A stretch of 64,000 bases of DNA. Source: Pseudarthrobacter psychrotolerans. GTDB taxonomy: Bacteria; Actinomycetota; Actinomycetes; Actinomycetales; Micrococcaceae. Positions 25,471 through 34,221 of the stretch are shown piece after piece. Each line of letters begins with the position of its first letter. Positions within the stretch are counted from its first letter, which is position 1. The stretch is from NCBI RefSeq assembly GCF_009911795.1, contig NZ_CP047898.1:4588001-4652000 (forward strand). The letters run 5' to 3'. A program made the position numbers and the translations under genes. The notes beneath the pieces were generated by a model that had not been told where the DNA came from, made no database searches, and saw only the letters and a program-made list of their open reading frames with translations.

Positions 25471-25569
25471 GAGCATCCAGCGCGTTCACTTAGTTGCTGG
25501 CTTAATACGCAACCCAACTCACAACGTCGCACACCAGCGGCCCCTGAAAATTTGGAAGAGGAAAGCAGC

Positions 25570-26970
25570 ATGACACTTCGAGTCGGAATCATCGGTGCTG
25601 GCCCCAGCGGCTTGGCACAACTGCGGGCATTCGAATCAGCACGTCAAAAAGGGGCTGACATCCCCGCAATCATGTGCTTTGAAAAACAGGACGAATGGGG
25701 CGGGCAGTGGAACAACAGCTGGCGTATTGGGCTGGATGCTCACGGCGAGCCGGTTCACTCCAGCATGTACCGCCACCTCTGGTCCAATGGGCCCAAGGAG
25801 TGCCTGGAGTTCTCGGACTACTCCTTTGACGAGCACTTTGGCCGTCCCATTTCTTCCTTCCCTCCACGCGAGGTTCTCTTCGACTACATCAAGGGCCGCG
25901 TGGAGAAGTCCGACGTCCGCAAGTATGTCCGCTTCAATAGCGTCGCGCGGCACACCAGCTACAACGAGGCCACCCAGGAATTCACGCTGACAGTGGAGGA
26001 CCTCAAAACCAACCTCACCGAAACCCACGTGTTCGACAAGCTCGTGATTGCGACCGGACACTTCTCCGTCCCTTCAGCCCCTGAGTTCAAGGGCATAAAG
26101 ACTTTCCCGGGTGAAGTCCTGCACGCCCATGATTTCCGCGGAGCCGAGCGGTTTTATGGCAAGAAGTTGCTGATGATCGGCAGCAGTTACTCCGCAGAGG
26201 ACATTGGCATGCAGGCCCACAAAATGGGTGCGGCGTCCATCACTCTGAGCTACCGCACGGCCTCAATGGGCTATGACTGGCCGGAAAACACTGTGGAGCG
26301 CCCGCTCGTCGCCCACTTCCAAGGCCGCACCGCACACTTTAGCGACGGCACCCAAGATGACTTCGACGCCGTCGTGCTTTGCACCGGATACCAGCACAAG
26401 TATCCGTACCTGCCCAGCGAGCTGTCACTGAAGTCGTCGAACGTGCTGTACCCGGGCAACCTCTACAAGGGCGTGGTGTGGCAGCAGAACACCAACCTGT
26501 TCTACCTGGGTGCGCAGGACCAGTACTACACATTCAACATGTTCGACGCGCAGGCCTGGTTTGCCCGCGACGTCATGACCGGCGTGATTGAGCTGCCGCC
26601 CCTTGCTGAGCGCCAAAAGGACATCGCGGCCTGGCTTGAGCGCCAGGCCGTGCTGCCAAATCACGATGCCGAGGCCGATTTCCAGACGGACTACCTGCGG
26701 GAGCTCATCGATGCGACGGATTACCCGTCCTTCGACCTGGACGCTGTTTGCCAGTTGTTCAAGGACTGGATGCACCACAAGGAGACGGACATTCTGGGAT
26801 ACCGGGACATGCTCCACCGCTCCGTGGTCACCGGCACAATGGCGACCAAACACCACACTCGCTGGATCAACGCGATGGACGACTCCATGGAGCGGTACTT
26901 GGACGGCCAGTCGCAGGATGTGGACACCGGCTCGCCTGCCGCTGTGGCCGACATCCTGGCCGCGAGGTAA
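25570..26970 (+). CDS. tmm: Flavin-containing monooxygenase, trimethylamine monooxygenase-like
   Basis: 466 residues. FAD motif GIIGAGPSGLAQLRAF, FMO fingerprint FPGEVLHAHDF (F-x-G-x3-H-x3-F), NADPH motif MIGSSYSAEDIG and the late ATG/CTGY blocks (LVIATGHFSVP, VVLCTGYQHKYPYLP). Beyond the general fold, stretches such as GEPVHSSMYRHLWSNGPKE, LFYLGAQDQYYTFNMFDAQA and DILGYRDMLHRSVVTGTMA match what I know of bacterial Tmm, which oxidises trimethylamine to its N-oxide with NADPH and oxygen. Start 25570 follows a GAGGAAA site. Permease and cupin neighbours suggest an amine catabolic cluster. Another methylated amine may be the true substrate. Confidence 0.85.
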   Translation: MTLRVGIIGAGPSGLAQLRAFESARQKGADIPAIMCFEKQDEWGGQWNNSWRIGLDAHGEPVHSSMYRHLWSNGPKECLEFSDYSFDEHFGRPISSFPPREVLFDYIKGRVEKSDVRKYVRFNSVARHTSYNEATQEFTLTVEDLKTNLTETHVFDKLVIATGHFSVPSAPEFKGIKTFPGEVLHAHDFRGAERFYGKKLLMIGSSYSAEDIGMQAHKMGAASITLSYRTASMGYDWPENTVERPLVAHFQGRTAHFSDGTQDDFDAVVLCTGYQHKYPYLPSELSLKSSNVLYPGNLYKGVVWQQNTNLFYLGAQDQYYTFNMFDAQAWFARDVMTGVIELPPLAERQKDIAAWLERQAVLPNHDAEADFQTDYLRELIDATDYPSFDLDAVCQLFKDWMHHKETDILGYRDMLHRSVVTGTMATKHHTRWINAMDDSMERYLDGQSQDVDTGSPAAVADILAAR

Positions 26971-27053
26971 CTACAGGCATCCCCGTGGGCCAATCTGGAA
27001 AGGTTCTGGATTCCGGCAGGCTGTCCTGACCATTTGGAGGGCTTCCCGCGCCG

Positions 27054-27094
27054 GACCGTATCCTGGCTGTTGCATAGACGGCCAGGATACGGTC
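27054..27094 (+). terminator. Hairpin downstream of the FMO gene
   Basis: Perfect 14-bp arms GACCGTATCCTGGC and GCCAGGATACGGTC with a 13-nt loop, 84 bp after the FMO stop. A short TCTT follows rather than a T run, so it may be a terminator or an mRNA-stabilising hairpin. Confidence 0.6.
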
Positions 27095-27226
27095 TTCGGT
27101 GGTAACAAAATCCAGCCCTGGCCATGAAGATGTTGATTCATCTCGGGTTGCCCGAGCAAAAGTCTCTAGTAGGCGTCCCTGTGGGGGTAACTGTTAACGC
27201 CAACCGTGGAGAGTGGAGAGTGCTCT

Positions 27227-27814
27227 ATGCGGGTATCCGCTTCGGAACGAAAAGAACAGCTGATTTCAGCGACGGTTGAACTGATGCGCCGTGAGGGTGT
27301 TCAGTCGGTGACTATGCGGGCTATTGCCAAGGAGGCCAATGCTCCGTTGGCGACGGCTCATTATTGCTTTAGCGATAAAGAAGAGCTCATGGACGCGGCC
27401 GCCGAGGCGTGGTTCAAGAACCTGAGCCGCTTTTCCCGTGACGCCCCGGTCCACCTGGGTTTGCGTAAGGCTGTGGAACAAGTGGCCGAAGGCTACTGGC
27501 GCGCATTGGAGGAAGAACCGGCAAGCATACTTTCTGAGATCGAACTCATTCTGTGGGCAACACGCAATGCCGCCGTCAGCCCGCTGGCCGCGAAAATTTA
27601 TCCCGCCTATGAAGTGGAGTTGGGAAACATATTTTCTTCCGCCGCCGGGAGCAGCGGTGATCAGTGCCTCATGGGCTTTGCCACGCTGGTGAGGCTCTTT
27701 CTGATGATTTACGACGGTGCGGCCATTCAATACATGACCGACCCGAAGGCTCCCGATCACAGCGCCCAGTTCTTCATGATGATCGATGCACTCCTGATCA
27801 AAGCCGGCGTTTAG
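27227..27814 (+). CDS. TetR/AcrR family transcriptional regulator
   Basis: 195 residues from the ATG at 27227 (GGAGAG site 6 bp upstream). The N-terminal TetR HTH is clear: KEQLISATVELMRREGVQSV, TMRAIAKEANAPLATAHYCF, SDKEELMDAAAEAWF. The C-terminal half is helical and would bind a ligand. It follows the FMO gene by about 250 bp on the same strand and is the natural candidate regulator of the amine cluster; its operator may be one of the palindromes near the permease and cupin starts. Confidence 0.88.
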   Translation: MRVSASERKEQLISATVELMRREGVQSVTMRAIAKEANAPLATAHYCFSDKEELMDAAAEAWFKNLSRFSRDAPVHLGLRKAVEQVAEGYWRALEEEPASILSEIELILWATRNAAVSPLAAKIYPAYEVELGNIFSSAAGSSGDQCLMGFATLVRLFLMIYDGAAIQYMTDPKAPDHSAQFFMMIDALLIKAGV

Positions 27815-27834
27815 GGCGTGTCTCTTCCGCCGGG

Positions 27835-27940
27835 CGAAACAGCCGCGACCTCAACCTCAACCCCTGCGGCCCGGAACTTCGGCACCTGACCCGCCGACGC
27901 CGTCGTCCGTTACCAAAGTCCACGGCAGCGCGAGCCCCGG
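27835..27940 (-). pseudogene. DeoR-family C-terminal scrap
   Basis: The frame reads LPWTLVTDDG and then, after a shift, VPKFRAAGVEVEVA, matching the end of the DeoR-type fragment at 29050-29225 (ALPWTLVTDDGADLEQVQKF, RDAGVEVEVA). Only about 30 residues remain. It lies just beyond the end of the broken Gfo/Idh gene. Confidence 0.5.
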
Positions 27941-27947
27941 CCAGGGC

Positions 27948-28957
27948 TCAATGTGGGCTCGGTGCAGACGCCCCGTCTTGTTTCCGTGCTGCCGCGTCGA
28001 TCGCTTCCAACACCCGCGCGTTGTTTGTTGCGTCCGTGAGATCGTAGCGGAGCGGCGTGCCGTTGAGGACGCTGCCGGCGAAGTGTTCGCCCATCCGTAC
28101 GAAGTGGTTTCCGCCCTTGAACGTGTGATAGATCGTGTCCTGCCCGAAGTGATGCTCCTCCAGGACCGAATCCTCTTCCAAGAGCCCAAAAGGATTCTCG
28201 AGGTAGAGCCGGCCCCGGTGCCGGTGAGTTCCAAAAAGTTGCGGCGCTCGAGGTTCACTCCCGTATCAAAAAGCGCGGTTGCGCTGCCGGGAAAGCGCAG
28301 CATGCCCGCAATGCTGGTGTCGATTCGACCTTCGTCGTTGGCATCGCGGTAGTTGCCAAAGGCGGCGACGTGAGCCGGCTCCTGCGCTGTGACCATCCGG
28401 CTCACGTTGACGCAGTAGCACCCCGTATCGAAAAGTGAGCCGCCGCCGAGCCCGGCATACCAGCGGATGTTGTCGTCTCCGCCCGCATCGAAGGAGTGAC
28501 CGACGTGGACAAATGTCAATTTGCCCACCGCATTGGCCGCGAGCAGCTCTTGCAGCTTCTCGAAACGCGCGTGAAAACGGTACATGAAGCCCTCTAGGAC
28601 TTTGAGCCCGGTCTGGTCCGCCTTGCGCGTGATCTCCTCGCACTCGGCGGCGCTCATCGCCAAAGGCTTTTCACAGAGGACATGCTTGCCTGCGTCCAAG
28701 GATTTAAGAATCCACTCGAGGTGCAGTGCGTTAGGCAGCGCAATGTAGACAGCGTCTATGTCCGGGGAAGCGAGCAGCGCCTCATAAGAGCCAAACGCCT
28801 GTGGGACGCCGTGCTTGTCGGCGTACTCCTTAGCCTTTTCCTCGGTGCGGGAAGCGATACCTACGACCTCGCCATTTTTTGTTTCCTGCAACGCCGGAAT
28901 TGTCTTGCGGACGATGCGGGCGGTGCCCAGGACGCCCCAACGCAATTTCTCGCTCAT
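27948..28957 (-). pseudogene. Gfo/Idh/MocA oxidoreductase, single-base frameshift
   Basis: The first about 250 residues are a normal NAD(P)-dependent sugar-type dehydrogenase: RWGVLGTARIVRKTIPAL (Rossmann), VYIALPNALHLEWILKSLDA, GKHVLCEKPLA with the conserved E-K-P, and LGGGSLFDTGCYCVN. At about 28208 the frame is lost; adding one G back to GGCCGG restores LYLENPFGLLEEDSVLEEHH and so on to a stop at 27948, for a 336-residue product. The open frame as read instead runs into nonsense and ends at 27857. It is either a real pseudogene or a sequencing indel. Confidence 0.8.
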
Positions 28958-29049
28958 TGAATTCTCCTTTTTTACAACGTACCCCGCCTTCGTAGGGTTC
29001 TGCGGCTACCAAGCGCTAAAGTCCACACCGCCCAACATTGCAGCGATCT

Positions 29050-29225
29050 CCAATGGTTAGGGTTCGCCACCTCAACCTCAACCCCGGCGTCGCGGAACTT
29101 CTGCACCTGCTCAAGGTCGGCGCCGTCGTCCGTCACCAAGGTCCAGGGGAGCGCGAGCCGCGCCCAGGCGTGGAACGGGCGCAGGCCGAGCTTGGACGAG
29201 TCCGCCAGCACATACACGACGGCGT
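29050..29225 (-). pseudogene. DeoR-family regulator, C-terminal relic
   Basis: Minus-strand translation gives VVYVLADSSKLGLRPFHAWA, RLALPWTLVTDDGADLEQVQ, KFRDAGVEVEVA, the characteristic C-terminus of DeoR/GlpR-type sugar regulators (ADSSK-G segment). No HTH or middle part is present; upstream sequence switches directly into a dehydrogenase fragment on the other strand. Confidence 0.65.
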
Positions 29226-29412
29226 CCGGCCCGGCGGCGTGGTGGTCAACGTGTCCATCTGGGGCGCGCCGGCCACGGTGGACATGCAGAAGCTGGTGCT
29301 CAAGGAAATCGACCTCCGCGGCACCATCGCGCTGGAGGACCTCGTGGAGGAGGGCTTCGACACCCTCATCAACCATAAGGAAACGGCCGTGAAGGTGCTG
29401 GTGCATCCGTAG
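29222..29412 (+). pseudogene. Butanediol-type Zn-dehydrogenase, C-terminal relic with internal deletion
   Basis: Plus-strand frame VRPGGVVVNVSIWGAPATVD, MQKLVLKEIDLRGT joined to IALEDLVEEGFDTLINHKET, AVKVLVHP and stop. Both halves look like the C-terminal part of (R,R)-butanediol/zinc-type alcohol dehydrogenases, but the roughly 30 residues that should separate them are missing and the N-terminal 250 residues are absent. Confidence 0.65.
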
Positions 29413-29430
29413 GTCAAGGGGCCTGCCAGG

Positions 29431-29973
29431 TCAGATCTGGGATGCGCTCCGGACTAACGAAAGCGCACGGTCCCGACGGACGTCGTCGTTGGAGACGGTC
29501 AGCAGCCGTTCGGCAAGGATCTCCCGGTTAACAAGGCCGTGTTCGAGGAGTGCACCGACAAACAGATGGTCCTTCGCCCTGCAAGCGATGAGTTTGGCGA
29601 CGCAAAGATCGTGGGGCTCCAGACATAACCCGGTTCGGCCGAGGGTGTTGGCGTTGTTGACCTTGACCAAGCGGTGCTCCCAGCCCGCTGGGAGCACCGC
29701 TTGGTCAAGGTCGACGCCCTGGACGTAGAAGCCGTGAGTCTCATGGAAGTGGGACATTTCACCGATGGCGGCGTCCAGTTGCGTGGCCAGCGACTGGGCG
29801 TCGTCATCCTGCATTGGAGCGATGTCGACTTCTTCGGACCGCGTGGCCTCGGCAGGCAACTCGTCCTCCGTGAAGGACCCAAGAATGGCTTGGCTGCCGA
29901 TGATGAAGACGGCATCCTGCCGGATGATTTCTGTGGCCGCGCGGATGGCGTGCTCGAGTTCGCTACGCCGCAC
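29431..29973 (-). CDS. Nucleotidyltransferase-fold protein (DUF6036-like), putative toxin
   Basis: 180 residues. A nucleotidyltransferase-like start is visible: IIGSQAILG (G-S motif) followed by acidic residues in ATRSEEVDIAPMQDDD, then LPAGWEHRLVKV and the later block LCLEPHDLCVAKLIACRAKD. This is the pattern I associate with DUF6036-type proteins that pair with HTH antitoxins. Its start overlaps the end of the HTH gene by 11 bp, so the two are coupled. A 25-bp-arm perfect palindrome lies in the middle of the gene (29659-29712). The TA role is inference. Confidence 0.7.
   Translation of the reverse strand: MRRSELEHAIRAATEIIRQDAVFIIGSQAILGSFTEDELPAEATRSEEVDIAPMQDDDAQSLATQLDAAIGEMSHFHETHGFYVQGVDLDQAVLPAGWEHRLVKVNNANTLGRTGLCLEPHDLCVAKLIACRAKDHLFVGALLEHGLVNREILAERLLTVSNDDVRRDRALSLVRSASQI
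29659..29712. repeat. 54-bp near-perfect palindrome inside the nucleotidyltransferase gene
   Basis: Arms 29659-29683 and 29688-29712 are exact reverse complements (25 bp) around CCCG; similarity continues 3 bp outwards with one mismatch. It lies fully inside coding sequence and encodes the conserved DLDQAVLPAGWEHRLVKV region, so both strands read nearly the same peptide there. Confidence 0.95.
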
Positions 29974-30508
29974 GCGCTGCCTTATGGATGGCGACCAGCC
30001 GCTCCTCTTGGGAGAGTACGCCAGCGAACGGCGTCATCTGACGAAGGTCGATTCCGCGTTCGTCCGCGCGCAGCATGGCATCCACGAGTCGGTTGAGATC
30101 AGTGCCGTTGACGAGCGCGGTCCACTCTGCCACCCAGCCTCGGGCGTGAGCCTCGCGGGCGCGAGACGCCATCTTCTGCAGATTGGTTCTTGCCTTGCTG
30201 AGCACCCACTGGGGATCCTCGCTAACTTTTTCGGCCACGGCACGGTGCAGCTCGTATGACACTCGTTCTTCACGCCGGGTTAGGTGCGGCCGGCTTTCCC
30301 TGGCTTTTTCGAGCAGGCGCTGGCTCACCGAGGGACTTACGCCGATGACCTCCGCGATCTTACGGACAGACATCCCCTCAGCCCAAAGCGCGAACACCGC
30401 TTCGGCTCGCCGGCCTGAGGCCGCAAGCATCTCAATTCGGGACTCTTCAGCTGCCACGGCAGCATCCTTGGCTTTGCGGATGAGCTCATCCGTCAACGTT
30501 GTTGACAT
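29963..30508 (-). CDS. HTH-domain protein, putative antitoxin partner of the nucleotidyltransferase
   Basis: 181 residues. A helical N-terminus leads to a clear HTH (LWAEGMSVRKIAEVIGVSPS, VSQRLLEKARESRP). The C-terminal half is charged and helical (DPQWVLSKARTNLQKMASRA...VDAMLRADERGIDLRQMTPF). It precedes and overlaps the nucleotidyltransferase gene. GTGTAT-N9-ATACAC (30511-30531) sits immediately upstream of its ATG, and the start region itself contains GTCAAC-N3-GTTGAC, both consistent with autoregulation. Antitoxin function is inferred from the arrangement. Confidence 0.7.
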   Translation of the reverse strand: MSTTLTDELIRKAKDAAVAAEESRIEMLAASGRRAEAVFALWAEGMSVRKIAEVIGVSPSVSQRLLEKARESRPHLTRREERVSYELHRAVAEKVSEDPQWVLSKARTNLQKMASRAREAHARGWVAEWTALVNGTDLNRLVDAMLRADERGIDLRQMTPFAGVLSQEERLVAIHKAARAA

Positions 30509-30510
30509 GC

Positions 30511-30531
30511 GTGTATCCTACCCCCATACAC
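30511..30531. promoter_or_regulatory. Inverted repeat upstream of the HTH/nucleotidyltransferase operon
   Basis: GTGTAT (30511-30516) and ATACAC (30526-30531) flank 9 bp directly before the ATG of the HTH gene; probable autoregulatory operator. Confidence 0.5.
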
Positions 30532-30607
30532 GGGCTGCGGGAAGATCAGGCTGTTGCACTGCCGGACCTGGGGGAAGACGAGGTCAGCAGGGCCCTGAGC
30601 TTCTTCT

Positions 30608-30815
30608 TCAGCTTCGCGCATTGCCGGCCACCAGGGCCGCGGCCTGCCCGGTCAGCCAGAGCAGGCCCGCGGCGTAGAGGCCCGGGTGTTCGGTGACGCC
30701 GCGGCTGTGGCGGGGGTAGTTCCACTCGTCCAGCACGGGGACGTCCAGAATGCTGACGTCGAGTTTGTAGCCGGTGGCCCAGACAGCGGATGTGATGCCG
30801 GGCAGCTGTGCGCCA
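30608..30815 (-). pseudogene. Flavin monooxygenase C-terminal relic
   Basis: Translation AQLPGITSAVWATGYKLDVS, ILDVPVLDEWNYPRHSRGVT, EHPGLYAAGLLWLTGQAAAL then stop matches the C-terminal ATGY region of putative flavoprotein monooxygenases. Only about 68 of roughly 380 residues remain. Upstream the frame runs into a copy of the intergenic repeat (30872-30895) and then unrelated sequence. Confidence 0.7.
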
Positions 30816-30871
30816 TGGCCAGGCGCGTATCCAAAGTGGAACCATTCGCCTGCTCGGGGGTGCCTTACAGG

Positions 30872-30895
30872 GGTTTCGACGGGCTCAACCACCGG
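30872..30895. repeat. Intergenic repeat copy (VVEPVET type)
   Basis: Contains ggtttcgacgggctcaacc; lies between the monooxygenase relic and mazE. Confidence 0.8.
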
Positions 30896-30914
30896 GGATC
30901 TCGGCATACAGCGC

Positions 30915-30926
30915 GTTACATGTAAC
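30915..30926. promoter_or_regulatory. Palindrome upstream of mazE
   Basis: Perfect 12-bp palindrome GTTACATGTAAC ending 8 bp before the mazE-like ATG; probable autoregulatory operator of the module. Confidence 0.5.
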
Positions 30927-30934
30927 ATTGATCT

Positions 30935-31138
30935 ATGAGCGTAAAGGATCGTGTCGCCCGCCACCGGGCTGCCATGCGCGAGCGAGGATTCAGACAGATT
31001 CAGATGTGGGTGCCGGACGCGCGCACGGAAGAGTTTCAGCGTGAGGCGAGGCGCCAGTCGCTGGCCGTTGCCACTTCGGACCGTGCCGGAGACGACCAGG
31101 ACTTCATCGAACAGATTTCGGAAGACTGGCCGGAGTGA
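30935..31138 (+). CDS. mazE: MazE-family antitoxin (DUF3018-like)
   Basis: 67 residues, small and acidic at the end. It opens with VKDRVARHRAAMRERGFRQI, QMWVPDARTEEFQREARRQS, the pattern of DUF3018/MazE-type antitoxins (ribbon-helix-helix style N-terminus), then an unstructured acidic tail (DDQDFIEQISEDWPE) that would wrap the toxin. Its stop overlaps the toxin start by 4 bp (GTGA). A palindrome immediately upstream fits autoregulation. Confidence 0.85.
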   Translation: MSVKDRVARHRAAMRERGFRQIQMWVPDARTEEFQREARRQSLAVATSDRAGDDQDFIEQISEDWPE

Positions 31139-31461
31139 ATCGAGGCGAGCTGTGGACTGTGTCAGGTGGAACATATGCGCAAAAGCCCAGACATGCTCTC
31201 ATCATCCAGGACGATCTGTTTGCAGAATCGGACTCCATCACTCTTCTCCCGCTGACGTCCCATCTGACGGATGCTCCCTTATTGAGGCTGACTGTTGAGC
31301 CCGGACAGCTGACCGGGCTGGAGCGCGTCAGTCAGATCATGGTGGACAAGCTCACAACCGTGCGCCGCGCCAATCTTGGGCAACGGATCGGCAGAATCGA
31401 ATCAGCCACCATGGTGGCGGTTGAGCAGTCGCTGGCCGTCTTGCTCGGTCTCGGACGCTGA
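31135..31461 (+). CDS. mazF: MazF/PemK-family endoribonuclease toxin
   Basis: 108 residues, GTG start overlapping the antitoxin stop. The MazF SH3-like barrel is clear: MNRGELWTVSGG, PRHALIIQDDLFAESDSITL (R-P-x-L-I-I-Q-type strand), LPLTSHLTDAPLLRLTVEPG, LERVSQIMVDKLTTVRRANL with the catalytic-loop residues, and GRIESATMVAVEQSLAVLLG. It would cleave mRNA at short motifs when free of antitoxin. Length and motifs are intact, so the module looks functional. Confidence 0.9.
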   Translation: MNRGELWTVSGGTYAQKPRHALIIQDDLFAESDSITLLPLTSHLTDAPLLRLTVEPGQLTGLERVSQIMVDKLTTVRRANLGQRIGRIESATMVAVEQSLAVLLGLGR

Positions 31462-31564
31462 CGGTCTCCGTAAACCCGGAACCGCCGCGCAACCACCCAG
31501 CTTCGCGCCGTACGCTTAGCCGTAAACCGACTATCCGAACATTGACGCGTCCGAACGGATCCGC

Positions 31565-34221
31565 ATGGCAGAGATCAACGTCAAGGAGCGGAGCTCGCTC
31601 CAGCTGCCCATCACCGAGGCCGCCAGCCTTGCCGCGGACCAGGTGCTGGAACGCCTGGCTTCGGGGCCGGCAGGGCTGTCCGATCAGGAGGCCGCCGCGA
31701 GGCTCGCCGACCTGGGGCCGAACGCCGTCCGCACCCACCGGGCCAACGGCTGGGCGGTGCTGGGGCGGCAATTCGCCAGTCCCATCCTCATCCTGCTGCT
31801 GATCACCGCCGGCCTGTCCCTGTTCCTGGGCGACGCCACCAACTCGATTGTGATCGGCGTGATCCTGCTGGTCAGCGTGGGGCTGGGCTTCACCAACGAG
31901 TTCCGCGCGGAGCGCGCGTCCGAGGCCCTGCACTCCCGGGTCACCCACCGCGCCGTGGTGCTCCGCGGCGGTACCACCCAGGAAGTGGACGTCACCGCCC
32001 TGGTGCCCGGCGACGTCGTCCATCTCTCCCTGGGTGCCATCATCCCGGCGGACATCCGGCTCCTAAGCACCAAGAACCTCCTCTGCGACGAAAGCATCCT
32101 GACGGGGGAGTCCCAGCCCGCCGAAAAGGACTCCTCGCCCGTGGCCGAGGCTTCGGCCCTGGGCGACCTGGCATCCTGCGTTTTTATGGGCACCGTCATC
32201 CAGTCCGGCGGCTGCACCGGCGTGGTGGTGGCCACCGGCGGCCGCGCCGAATTCGGCCGGATCGCGCTGGGCCTGGGGAGCGGCAGCCGCAGACCGAGTT
32301 CCAGCTCGGGCTCAAGCGGTTCTCGTTCCTGCTGCTGCAGGTGGCCGTGGTGCTTACCTCGCTGATCTTCATCGCCAACCTGCTGCTGCAGCGCCCGCTC
32401 ATCGAATCGCTGCTGTTCTCCCTGGCCATCGCCGTGGGCATCACGCCGCAGCTGCTCCCCGCCGTCGTCAGCACCAGCCTGGCCACCGGCACCCGCCAGC
32501 TGGCCAAGCGGAAAGTGCTGGTCAAACGCCTGGTCTGCATCGAGGACCTGGGGGACATGGACATCCTGGTCACGGACAAGACCGGCACCCTGACCGAGGG
32601 GCGGATCAGCTTCACCGGAGCGCTTCCGGTTACCCCGGAGACGTCCGACGACGGCCTGCTCACCTTTGGGCTGCTCGCCACCGAGGCCGACTATGCCGAG
32701 GCCAGGCTCTCCTCCGCCGGGCAGAACCCGCTGGACGCGGCCCTTTGGGACAGCCCCGCCGCGGCCGGCTTTGATCCCGCCCGGTTTGAGCGCCTTGACC
32801 TGATCGACTTCGACCACCAGCGCCGCCGCACCACCGTGCTGGTGCGGGAGGCGGGCGGCCCCGCACACCTGGTCACCAAGGGTGCCCCGGAGGACGTCCT
32901 GGCCCTTTGCGGTCCGACCCCGCCGGCTGTGCAGGCAATGCTGGATGAACAGTTCGACGCCGGCTCCCGCGTGGTGGCGGTGGCCACCCGTCCCGCCGCG
33001 GGGCTGGCCAAGCTCACGGTGGCTGACGAGCGCGACCTGGTTTTGGCGGGGTTCCTTATCTTCCTGGACCGGCCCAAAGCCAACGCCAAAGCGTCCCTGG
33101 ATGAACTGGCGGCCCTGGGGATCTCGGTGAAGATCGCCACCGGGGACAACGCCAAAGTGGCCGAAAAAGTCTGCGCGGACCTAGGCGTACTCTCCGGCGG
33201 AACGCTGACCGGGGCGGAGATCGAGAAGCTGTCCGACGCCGAGCTCACCGCCGCCGCACGGACGGCCACCATCTTCGCGCGCGTCTCGCCCGAACAGAAG
33301 GCGCGCATCATCGCCCTGCTGCGCAGCAGCGGCGGCGCCGTGGGTTTTATGGGCGACGGGGTCAACGACGCCCTGGCCCTGCACAAGGCTGACATCGGCA
33401 TCTCCGTGGACAGCGCCACGGACGTTGCCAAGGACGCCGCCGACGTCGTCCTGATGGACAAGGACCTGGCTGTCCTGGCCGAAGGCGTGCGGGAGGGCCG
33501 GCGGATCTTCGCCAACACCATCAAGTACGTGCTGATGGGCACGTCCAGCAACTTCGGCAACATGTTCAGTGCCGCCACGGCATCCGTGGTGCTGAGCTTC
33601 CTGCCTATGCTGCCGGGACAGATCCTGCTGAACAACCTGCTCTACGACTCGGGCCAGCTGGCCATCCCGGGCGACCGGGTCGACAAGGAACAGCTCCGGG
33701 CGCCGTCGCACTGGAACATCGCGTTTATTAGGCGGTTCATGTTCCTGTTCGGGCCCATCAGCTCGCTCTTCGACTTCGCCACGTTCGCCCTGATGCTGTT
33801 CGCCTTCCATGCTGTGCCCGGGGAGTTCCGGGCCGGCTGGTTCATCGAATCCATCGCCACGCAGACCCTTATCATCTTCGCCATCAGGACCCGGCGCGTG
33901 CCGTTCCTGCGCAGCCGTCCTTCTGTGGGGCTGATCGTGGCTTCGCTGGGTGTGGTGTCCGTGGGCATCTTCCTGCCGCTCTCGCCGCTGGCCGGACTGC
34001 TGGGCTTCGATCCGCTCCCGGTCCCGTTCTTCCTGGCCCTGCTGGGCATGATTGTGGTGTATATGTTCCTGGTGGAGTTCGCCAAGGCCTGGTTCTTCTC
34101 CCGCGCTGCGCAGCAGCTGCCCGCCGGACCCGTGCCCGTCCGCCGTCGCCACGAAACCCACCACATCGCGCGCCGCGCCTCCCGCTTCAGCGCGCCGGTC
34201 AAGGTGAAGGCACCCCGGTGA
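31565..34221 (+). pseudogene. mgtA: Magnesium-type P-type ATPase (MgtA/MgtB-like), single-base frameshift
   Basis: Frame one (31565 to about 32278) encodes the N-terminal cation-ATPase domain, the first two helices and the actuator domain (LCDESILTGES). Frame two continues to 34221 with helices 3-4, phosphorylation site DKTGTLTEG, GDNAKVAEKVCAD, MGDGVNDALALHKADIGISV and six C-terminal helices including NNLLYDSGQLAIPGD, typical of P3B Mg2+ importers. Restoring one G to the GGGG run at 32275-32278 gives an 885-residue protein, normal length. It is either a real pseudogene or a homopolymer error. If intact, it is an inner-membrane Mg2+ pump. Confidence 0.85.
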
